Source: CAYMKL01 sp964390805
GTDB taxonomy: Bacteria > Chloroflexota > Anaerolineae > VGOG01
Length of the DNA: 58,104 nucleotides
Assembly: GCA_964390805.1 (NCBI GenBank)
Contig: CAYMKL010000028.1
Span: 1 to 58,104, forward strand
Reading direction: 5' to 3'
The notes under the pieces are model-generated. The model was not told the DNA's origin and did no database searches. It saw only the letters and a program-made list of their open reading frames with translations. The position numbers and the translations under genes are program-made. The first letter of the stretch is position 1; every line of letters starts with the position of its first letter. This document shows, one piece after another, positions 30,432 to 40,900 of this stretch.

Positions 30432-31781
30432 ATGACCAGAATGCTATTCATAACAGGGAAGCTGGCCAACCAGGCGTTGGAAAACACGCTCAGGGTCATG
30501 GAGCCTGAGTTCGATTACGAAATAGCTGTCATGAACATCACCGTGGCTGCTTTTATGACCGCCGATTGGATCGCCCGCCATCTTAACGTCACTGGCAACT
30601 ACGATCTGGTCATGGTGCCCGGACATTGCCGAGGAGACCTGTCCGCTATCGAAGCGCTGACAGGAGCCAAAGTTGTCCGCGGGCCAAAGCATGTGAAAGA
30701 CATTCCTTTCTACTTCGGCCGCCAGCGCGTATCGGCCGGCTATGCTGAATACCGTGAGCGCCAGCCGAAAATACTCGCCGAGATCGTAGACGCACCATTG
30801 TTGAGCCTGGAGGAGATCTTGGCACAGGCTGAATACTTTCGGGCCAGTGGGGCAGACATCATTGATCTGGGCTGGCAGGCCAATAGCGACTTTCCCGAAG
30901 TGGAGCAGACGGTAGCGGCTCTCAAGGAACGCGGCTTTATCGTCAGCCTGGACACTTTCAACCGCCAGGATGTGCTGCGAGCAAACCGGGTCGGCTTTGA
31001 CTACCTCCTCAGCGTCAACGGCTCCAACCTCGACCTGGCACGGGAGCTGTCGTGCCGGGTCGTCGTGATCCCCGACCATGGGGGAGGCTTGGATTCACTG
31101 GAACGCAGCATAGCCCAATTGGAAGCCTGGGGCGTGGGATACATCATAGATCCAATCATTGATCCGATCAATTTTGGCTTCGTGGAATCTATTACGCGCT
31201 ATCGCCAGGTGCGCGAAAGATACCCTGACGCCGAGATCCTGATGGGTATAGCCAACGTTATCGAGCTACTCGATGCCGATAGCACGGGCGTCAATGCCTT
31301 GATGATGGGAATGGTCACCGAACTGAGCATCAACTACGTCTTGACGACTGAGGTGATCAGTTGGGCCCGCGGTGCTGTGCGAGAGGCAAACATCGCCCGT
31401 AAGCTGATGGGCTATGCTCATCGCAATCACATCTTGCCCAAGCACATAGATGAGGGGTTGATCACGGTTAAGGATCCGCCCCACACGTCCTACACCGAAG
31501 ACGAACTGCGCGCTATGCAGACCAAGGTCAAGGACAGGAATTTCCGCGTTTTCACCGACGACCAGGCAATCTACGTGTTCAACAATCAACTCTTCATCAA
31601 GGAGACCGACGGTGACATCCAACGTATCTTCGACCAACTTGGCGCCGAGGACGCCGGACACGCCTTCTACCTGGGGCAAGAGCTGCAGAAGGCAGCCCAG
31701 GCTGTTCGGCTGGGGAAGGAATATATCCAGGATGAGTCATTGCGTTGGGGCTACCTGAGCGGGGATGCACTGGAGCTGTGA
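30432..31781 (+). CDS. Dihydropteroate synthase-like protein of the H4MPT pathway
   Basis: The 449-residue protein matches the archaeal/methylotroph dihydropteroate synthase-related family. Its N-terminal third is family-specific (MLFITGKLANQALENTLRVM). The central TIM-barrel part has pterin-binding hallmarks (GADIIDLGWQANSDFPEV, SLDTFNRQDVLRA, GIANVIELLDADSTGVNALM). In H4MPT synthesis such a protein is expected to join hydroxymethyl-dihydropterin pyrophosphate to RFA-phosphate. I chose the ATG at 30432; the frame extends upstream only into the mptG end. It is 13 bp after mptG and ends before a strong terminator. Confidence 0.75.
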   Translation: MTRMLFITGKLANQALENTLRVMEPEFDYEIAVMNITVAAFMTADWIARHLNVTGNYDLVMVPGHCRGDLSAIEALTGAKVVRGPKHVKDIPFYFGRQRVSAGYAEYRERQPKILAEIVDAPLLSLEEILAQAEYFRASGADIIDLGWQANSDFPEVEQTVAALKERGFIVSLDTFNRQDVLRANRVGFDYLLSVNGSNLDLARELSCRVVVIPDHGGGLDSLERSIAQLEAWGVGYIIDPIIDPINFGFVESITRYRQVRERYPDAEILMGIANVIELLDADSTGVNALMMGMVTELSINYVLTTEVISWARGAVREANIARKLMGYAHRNHILPKHIDEGLITVKDPPHTSYTEDELRAMQTKVKDRNFRVFTDDQAIYVFNNQLFIKETDGDIQRIFDQLGAEDAGHAFYLGQELQKAAQAVRLGKEYIQDESLRWGYLSGDALEL

Positions 31782-31826
31782 AAGATTCAGAGATTTGACT
31801 CCTCCTGTGGGGAGGGCTGAATGCAA

Positions 31827-31859
31827 AAGAGGGGGCGGGCGCAATGCCCGCCCCCTCTT
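31827..31859. terminator. Intrinsic terminator between convergent operons
   Basis: AAGAGGGGGCGGGC (31827-31840), loop GCAAT, and the exact complement (31846-31859) form a 14-bp GC-rich stem. It ends both the cofactor operon and the minus-strand surface-protein operon. Confidence 0.8.
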
Positions 31860-31925
31860 CTTGTCTCTGCAATCCCGGCGGATTTTTCTGTGTGCCGGTC
31901 AACGGGACGCGGATGGGCTACTACT

Positions 31926-34900
31926 TCACGGGGAACCCCAATAAGCCACGGGGATGCCCTCGTATACCGAGGTGATGTCACCAGGGCCAGCGGCCTTGTT
32001 CACCACTACCACAGAAAGCATGGTTGGTGTCCGATCCTTACTCCCATCGCCGTCCGTGTCGCACAACTGGTGCTCGTTTACGACCTCTACTGTCCCTGCG
32101 CCAACGAAGCCAGGGTTCACGCTGCCCAGGTTGGCCAGGTCTACGAGCTTGATATGCCCAGGAGATAGCCAGAAGTCAGTCACATAGCTAACCACGGTCC
32201 CGACCCCTTCCCTGATCTCCAGCTTGAGCTCTATGTCGTTGCAGTTGGAGTTGTTGCGAACGGCGATCAGAGAGGTCTCGCCTTGACCATTAAAGGCCTT
32301 GGACAAGGAGGGAAGCATGACAGCGCTGGCTTCTTTCTTCTCGCCCTCGGCAAGAGCATTGTAGGCCCCACCTTGGATCTCACCAGGCATGGTGTGTCTC
32401 CAGCCAGGCAGCGACTCATCGTACACCTTGGTCTTCTTCAGGTCAACCACCGCAAAGATGGGCTGGCCGTCGTGATCTTCACCCGGATAGTCCACCTGGC
32501 TGTGCGACTGGATCACCGCTGCCCCAGCGTATTCCATACCCAGGTCAGTGACGGCCGGCAGGTAGAAGGTGGTCCCTCCAGCACGACAGACCCACTCGCC
32601 CAGGAAGAGAATGGAATCGCCGCTCTGGTCGAAGAACTCCACGGTGACGAAGGTGGGCATGGAATGTTGGGTCAGGTTCTGCACCTGGATGCTGGCATCC
32701 CAGCCGCTCAGCTCGCGCCAGACCAAGTCGGCAAAGAAGAGCGTGTCCGTGGTGAGCTTGTAGGGTCGGGCTTCATAGGTCAGCAGCGCCCCCCGATCCT
32801 CCGACGGCAGGAAGCTGGTCTGATCCATGACGATCCCCAGGGGTTCGTTGGCCCTGACGTAGGCCGTGCCAAGCCAGTCCACACCCAGCACCGCAGGCAC
32901 CCTTTTCCGTATGGATTCCCCCGGCGTCAACTTGCTGATGTGCTCCGAGTAGCTGAAGGCGCAATCATCTTGCTTTTGATAGTCGATCCATAGTTCAGTG
33001 CACGCCTGGCCGGAGTTCTGGATGATCATCTCTGTATCCAGGTTGTGGTAATGCCTCATGGCGTAGGGCGCAAAGTACTGATAAGGAGGTCCACCCCCCT
33101 CCATGTTCTCCGAGATGCCAGGGTAGGCGCTCGCAACCACGGTGCCATGGTCGTTAGGCCCTTTGCGCTGGACTATGACTGCTATCGGCTCGCCGGTGCC
33201 CTCATACTCACCCTCCCAGTCCTCCCAAGCGGCACTGTCGCCCATAGCATCAGCGGCATCCCTACAGGCATCGCGAAAGAGGTCCTCGTCCACCGAGTAG
33301 ACTATCGCTGACTTTGCCGTGCTGGGGATGTCCAGGCCCTCCAGGCGCCAGACACCGTTCTCAGCGACCCGCATGCAATCAGACCCAACTGGGCCCGGAT
33401 CGTTATAAGGACACTTGCCTGAGTACTCCGCCCAGAAAAACATAATCGCTGCGGTGTACTCGTCGCCCCCATTCTGCACCTGGATCTGGGTTTCCCAACC
33501 GCCCTCGTTATCAATAGCGGGCAACTGGATGCGGCGCGGCTCGCGCACCAACTCGAACCAGGTCGGGTCGTCGTCGTCACGGATGGGCGCGCCAGGCAGG
33601 GCGTAGTCGTCGAAGCGAGCGCCAAGGTAGTTCGTGGGCTCAACGTCCACCGGAATCTCCGGCCAGCCGGGGAACTCAGGGCTCTCCCAGGCCCGGCCTG
33701 GCGTGCCAGCGTGGTTGTTGGCCACCTTGTTGGCTGCTGTATGGGCATCCGGATCCATTGGGTCGAAGTCCGGGAATCGCTGGTCGAACAGGCCGATCTC
33801 GCTCCAGGTCACCCAGCCGTGGCTGAGGACGATGGTGCCCAGCCTGACGTACTTTGTGTCCTTGAGCTGGACCTGGTACTTGATGCGCAGAGAGAAGGTG
33901 ACCGGGATGGGCGGGCCATAGGTGACGCCGTCGAAGCGCAGCAGGTAGCCCTTCGGCGGAATCGCCAGCCGCGTAGCCACGTGGGCCTCGTCGTCGCCAG
34001 GTGTATTGCCCAAGAGGATCTCGCTGTCCAGCACCACGGCCGAGGGGTAGGTGAGCTCAAGGTAGCCGCCGCCGATCGCTGGCGCGTGAGTGCGGAGCGA
34101 CAGGTCCTCGCCGAAGGCCAGGTCTGGCGGCTGCACGTCGGCGTCAATGACGCGTCCGGTGACAGGCTCACGGCCGTAGACGTGGATGGCAGCGGACACG
34201 CTGCCGTTGATCAGCCAACCCGGCACTTTCAGGTCATCCGCGTTGTCATTGATCCAGTTGTACAACTCGTTGTAGAACTCCACCGTTGCATTCCCCGTGG
34301 CCTCGATGATGCCCGTGTTGGGGATGTCCACCGTGTACTCGATGACGTCACCCGGGCTGGGCAGGCCATCTCCGTCGTGGTCCTCGTAGATGGCCCACTC
34401 CTTGGTGGTATCCTCCAGCACCGGCAGGGCCAGGGTGTCGTGGAGCAGGTCGGTGTCGCAGACGAGATTGGGATTCACGCAATCACCGGAGGGCTCGATG
34501 CCCGGCAGGGGGGTGCTGTACTTGGTGCTCGGTATCGCGTCCACCCGCGCCGTGTTGGTGCCCAACATTCGGAATATGGGCTCGCTATACTCCTCACTCT
34601 CGATATACCACTCACCGGTGAGTGTGTCCAAGTTGGCTATCGAGTACCCGTTCGACGGGTCGAATTCGATCACAGGTGAGACGTCGCTCACAAGTGGAGC
34701 GCCGCCGTAAACCCACACCTTGTACCTTTCTGGCGGCACGCTGTGGAACGCATATCGCCCATTAGCATCAGTGGTCGTGTCGTCCAAGACCTGGGAGCGC
34801 GACTCGTCATACAGATAGACGTCCATGCCCGCCAAGAGTGGCTCGTTCAAGTCAACCGCGTGGTTCCCGTTTGTATCCTCCCAGACAATCCCAGCGACAG

Positions 34901-37900
34901 GGCCAAGCTCTGGGAAGTCCACCATGAAGCTGCGGATGATCAGGATGTGGTCGTAGTCATCCACCACGCCTTGCGGCGCCAACACCGCCTTCTCAGGCTC
35001 CGTCGTCTCGATGGTGATAGTCTGATCCTCGCCGACGCCGGCTACGGTGATGGCGCCCCGCAGCGGCGGCTGGGCTGGATACACGACAGCAAAGTTGCTG
35101 GTCGGTGCGCGGTGGATAAGCGCATCGGACATGTCGCCCAGCGTGACGGAGCTCAGCCAGGTGTCGCCTTCGTTAGTGATGGTGTAGCAGTAGGTGAGCT
35201 CGTCGCCAGGCAGCGTCAGGATGTCGTCGGCGGCGTAGGCGGCGCAGCGCTCAACCTCCGTCAGGCCATCCGTGGTGACATCTATGCCTCTGGTGGGGCT
35301 GGTGCGGACGTAGACCTTCTTGTCCACCTTGACCTCAGGCATCACTAGAGTGGTGGTCTCGCAGAAGCTGTTGTTGGCCAGGTTCGGGTCTGGCGTCGGT
35401 GTTCTCCCGTCCTGGAAGTCGGCAGGCAGGATGGGAGCGCCGGCAGGATCCGTCCCGTTGAACGGGAACTCGTCCTCGGCGATGGCCCTGACCTCGACGC
35501 AGTTCTCCAGGAAGGCCACCGCACTGGCATCAGCCTCGACGAAGATCCTCATCACCTTGCTGCTGCCCACGTTCAGGCGGCCGGCCTGGGGCGTACCCTC
35601 GTTGTTGGGGTCCTCTCCTACCAGGCAGAACAAGATGCCGTCGTCGCGGAAGTAGCACTGGATGTCCTCCGGCGTCTCAAAGCCGGTGAAGGTCGCGTCC
35701 ACCGGCAGCGTGTCAACCAGCACCACCTTGGCCGCGTCCGAGGGGCCTAGGTTCTCAATGGTGAGGGTGTAGGTGTAGGCGAACTTGTTGGTGACCGGAT
35801 CGAAGTGGAGGTTCTGGCCGGGATCGGGCGTGTCGGTCTTGCTGACTGCCAGGTCTGCCTCGGCGATGATCTCCGTCTGCTCGGTGTCCTGGTTGTTCTG
35901 TGTCCGGACGTCGGTGGTAGAGCTGGAGATAAACGCCGTGTTCTCGGCGATCAGGTTGGGCTCCGTGCCTGTGGCATCGGCGTCCAGCACATAGCCCGGA
36001 TCCACCTTCGTGATGAGGTAGAAGCTGAACTCATCGCCGGGGTTGAGCGTGCCGGTGCCGGTGGAGATGATGGCCTCATTCGTCACTAAGAGTTCATCCA
36101 CACTGACGATGCCGCCAGCCTCACTACACGTCACCAGGTCGTCCGGATCCACCGGCTCGCAGCGCACGAAGGTCTCGCCCAGGATGCCGGCCTGCTTGAG
36201 GTCCAGGGTATCGGTGACCACCACGTCGCGGGCCACCGACGGGCCATCGTTGTTCCCGAAGGTGATCAGGTAGCGATGCTCCTCACCGGCCACGGCCTGG
36301 TCCGGCCCGAAGGGCTGATCCAGCCGTGGCTCCGCCGGCACGTCCACCTTGATCACGAAGATGTCCGCCACGGCGTTCACCGTCGTGGTGTTCGTTGCGC
36401 CGTTGTTGTCGCCAGAGCCGACAGGTGGCGGCCCGTCGTACGGGTCATTCGTATCGCTGAATACCCTCGCCACATTCAAGATGTCTTCCATGTTGTTGCC
36501 CGGCGGGAATTCGGTAGCCGTCGGATCGGTAGCCGCAGGATCCACCCGCACCAAGATGTAGACGGTGCGCACGTCACCAACGGGCATCGTCCCCAATTCG
36601 CACGTAAGCTCGTTCCTGTCCATGGGGTCCTGGCGACAGGTGGCGCCATCGGCCGTCACGAAGTGCACGGTGGCGATAGGGCCGGCAAGTGGCGGCAACG
36701 TGTCGGTGATGACCACGTTCTGAGCATCCGACGGTCCGGTGTTGGTGACCACCAGCGTGTACTGGAGCAACTCGCCGGCTGTCACTTCGTTGTCGCGCTG
36801 TTCCTTTATGAACTGCTGCAGTTCCTCGTTGTACGCGGTGACGTTGTCGCCCCGGGCGCTCTTGCTGATCCCCAGATCTGCCCAGGCGCTGACGGTGGTC
36901 AGGTTGGTGGCGAAGTTGTTGGCGTTGGTCGGGTCGAAGATGTCGGAGTAGACCAGAGCGTCGTTCTCCAGAATGGCCCCCTCAGGCACCCAGGACGGCA
37001 CATCAGCGGTGATGGTGATCATCGCGCTAGACCCTGGAGCCGGTGCTGGTGCCAGGGTGCCCAGACCGCAGGTCAGCTTGTCCAGCGGCTCACCCGGCGT
37101 CCCGGTATCGCAGTCCCCCTGGCTCGTGTCAAAGCCGGTAACCACGATCCACGGCGGCAGCCGGTCCTGGAGCACCACGTTCTCGGCCGTGGAGGGGCCG
37201 TAGTTGGTAATGACCAGGGTGTAGGTCAGGCTGCGGCCAGCAGTGACCTGATCCGCGATCAGGGTGACGGTGCCGCCAGGCTGGCCATCCACCTGGACCT
37301 CGCCGATCTCGGCCTTGGTGACCTCCAGGTCGGAGACGTCGGTGATCTCGTGCATCACCTCGGCCTGGTTGTTGTCCGGATCGGGGTCGAAGGCATCGCT
37401 GACCACGTGGACCACATTGTTGATGTCCTGAGTCTCGGAGGCGGTGACGGAGGCGGTGATGATCCAGCGGCCGGGGTTGGGTGGCCCGTCTGCCGACAGG
37501 ACCTCCAGCGCATCAAGGAGCGTGCAGTCTATCTCCAGATGCTGGTTGACGTTGGGTACGCCATCCGTTGGATCACCGTCCGTTGGCACGGACGAGCACA
37601 CCATCCCGCGGTCGCTGATGATGCTCAGCAGGTCGAACTCCAGATCCGACTGCAAGATGTCTTTGATGGCCACGTTGCCGGTGATGGGGTCTCGACCATC
37701 AATCCCAGCGTAGCTGGGTCCCAGGTTGTCCACGATGACGGTGTAGGTAAGGATCTCGCCGGCCCGTACCTGGCCATCCGGTTTGCCGAACTTGGTGATC
37801 TTCAGGTCGGCCTTTTGCAGCACCAGGTTCTTGCTGTGTGCCACGTTGTTGGACATGTCCGGATCACCCAGCGTTGTCGTGCTGGTCACAATCGCCACGT

Positions 37901-40900
37901 TCCTGATCGTTGTGTTGGGTGGCGTTTCGGGCCTCACCTGCACCCAGATGTCGAACTCGCGGCTCTCAGTCGGGGTCATGGTGCCGATCTCGCAGCGCAG
38001 CGGCGTGCTGACCGTCTGTGCCATCTGGCCACGGATCTCACCCGTCGGGTTGGCTGTGGTGTGGACGTTCACATAGAAGCCGGCCGGATTAGCCAGGATG
38101 GCAGCCGCGTCAGCCGGATTCAGGGCCACACTGCCCACGAGCGGACGGGTCGGATCAAAGAGCGGCGTCCCGGAATACAACGTGACCAAAACCGGGCCAT
38201 TGACACCCGCCACACCCATGTGGATGTGCGCCGCCGTGATGCCGGTGATGTCCGACACCTCAATAGCGTAGATCAACTCGTTGGTGTCGGTGATCAGCAC
38301 GAAGGTCGCCACGCCCGTGGCCGTCGTGCTGACCGGCGGCACCTCGTTGTCGCCGTTCAGCACGGCCCGGAAGCCCATCAGGTCGTACGGCTGGCTGCAA
38401 TTGGGAGAATTGGTGTCTATCTCGTACTCCACCTCGTCTGGCAGGACGTCGTAGACCACCACATCCTGCGCATCCGACGGGCCGTTGTTGGTTACCTTGA
38501 TGTGATACTTCTTCTGCTCGCCGGCGAACACCTTCACCGGCTCGCTGGTCTTCTCGATCTCCACGTCGGCCTGGGTCTCGACCTGGGTCTCCTGTTGGAC
38601 CTGGTTGGGGTTCGGGTCCTCTTCCTCTGGTTCTAATACTGGGTCTGGAGTCAGGCTGGAAACTGTAGCCGTGTTGGTGATCGGGCCGGCGGGCGTGTTG
38701 GCCTTGACCAGGCTCGTGACCACCATGGTGATGACCTTTTCCGGCAGGATGTTACCGAAACCACAGTCTATGATGTTCGCCGGCGTCGTGCGGATGCTGC
38801 AGGTCGCGTATGGCTCATTCACCACATTGACGTACAGAGCGATCACCTCGTCAGGCAGCTCGTCGAGCAACACCACATCCTCCGCCGTGGACGGCCCGCC
38901 GTTGCTGATGGTGAGGGTATATTCGAGCTGCTCGCCGGCGATCACATAATCAGGCCGATCAACCTTTCGGATCCCCAGATCGGCTTCGGCAGTAACTTCA
39001 ACGAGAGTGTCGAAGACGATGTTGTTCCGAGTATCTGGATCGAAGGTATCGCTGGTGAGATAGGCGTCGTTGGGCAGGTAATTTGCGAAGCCGGTGTTTG
39101 GCTGGTCCACGACGTAGCTCGGGTCAACGTCGGCTCTGATCGTGACCGTGGCGGTATCAGTAGGGGCCAGATTGCCGAGCTGGCAGATCAGCGGTTCGTT
39201 GGGGTCACCCGGCGTGCCGACGGTGCATTGCCCGCCGCCGATCACGGTAACCGAACCCTCGACCAGGCCGGCTGGCAGGATATCCACGACCGCGACGTTT
39301 TCCGATGTGCTGGGTCCACCGTCGTTCACTACCACGATGGTCCATCGAACCCTCTCGCCGGCTCTCACCGAAAAATCAGCGACTCCGGGATTGGCGTCAT
39401 CCTCGCCGATCTTGGTTATCTTGAGGTCAGCCACGTCAGTCACCGCGATGAAGTCCGTGGCCCGGTTGTTGGACGTATCCGGGTCGGGCGTGGCGGTTTG
39501 CGGGCCGGCCGCTCCATCTGGATCAATACTGAACACGTCAACGACGTTGTCCACGTCCTGGGCGTAGTTGGCCGTAACCCCCACCTGGATGACCCAGCGC
39601 CCGTTCCGGGGTGGATCGCCCTGTGGCTCAAGGGACTCGTTTAACGCACACGCGATTACTGTCCCACCGGAAGTGGGGGTCGTCGCACAGGAGTCAGAAG
39701 AGCGATATGGGTCAGGGGTGACCCTCAGCAGGGTGAACGCCCCCGACGACAGGATCGTGTCTGTGAGCACCACGTTCCGCGCGTGGGACGGCCCCAGGTT
39801 GTCCACGAAGATGGTGTAGGTGAAGGTTTCGCCGGCCTCTACCGAGGTGTCCGGCTTGCTCACCTTGGCGATCTCCAGGTCCGCGCTGTCCTGGAGGATC
39901 GTCTCCAGGATAATGGTGTTGTTCCTGAGGTCGCCATCCGCCGTCAGGGAATCTACCTCGGCTGTGTTCACCAGGGCCAGGGTGCCGTTGGCCAGGGCGT
40001 CCGAATCCACGTCCACCTCGATATCGAAGCTCACGCTCTCTCCGCCGAGCATGTCGCCCATGTCGCAGAAGAGCTGGTCCTCACCACCGGGGCCGCTGCC
40101 GGCGCTAAACGTGCAACCCTGTGGGAGATCTGGGTCCGCATAAATGGGAAGAGTATCCTTAATGTAGTCCACCTCAGATGGAAGCGTATCCGTCACCACG
40201 ACGTCCAACGCGCGGCCGGAGCCATAGTTGGTGACATTGATGTGATAAACAAGTGGGTCGCCTGCGATGGCCGGGTCGGGCGTCGCCGTCTTGGTGATCT
40301 CGAGGTCAATCTCCGGTATCAACTGGACGTTGTCTATCAGCAGGCCAGAATCATCGTTGGCGTCGCCCTGATCTGCAACCATGAACTCCAGGGTGTAACT
40401 GCCCGGGTCGTTGATGATCATCCTGAAGGTCTGGAAACTGTTCCGGCCATATCCAAAATAGCTGTTGTCCGTAGCCCCCCCCGGCGAATCCACCGTGTAC
40501 TGGATGTTGTCCATCCCCCCCACATCCGGGAAGGGTGACACACCGCCAGTGGGGCGGCTTCCCGACAGGATGATAACGCTGTTGAGCCTCACCCGGAAGA
40601 AGTCATCAAAAATACCCTGTCCAGTGGGTTCTTCGGCGGTCAGGAAACTCCAATCGAAGCTCAACGTGGCCGGCACATCGCTGGCGGTCGGGTTGAGGAC
40701 CGTAGTAAGGTACGAGGTGTCGAAGTCCTGAGTGGCCAAGCCATCAAGATCAATGTTACCCTGAGCGCCCCCGATGACACCATGGCCCGTGCTCAGCAGC
40801 GCGAAGTAGTCGCCCTCGGTGGGTACGGGACGCCCTGTGTCTCCGATGGACGTAGTCCAGTCGGACACCTCAAGAACCTCCACGTTGTCCGCGCTACCCC

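Noticed and set aside
36276..38636. 786-codon plus-strand frame inside the giant surface gene
   Set aside because: It is the antisense of DUF11 repeats, with repeated HV/GVG/RRV composition; the minus-strand frame carries the domains.
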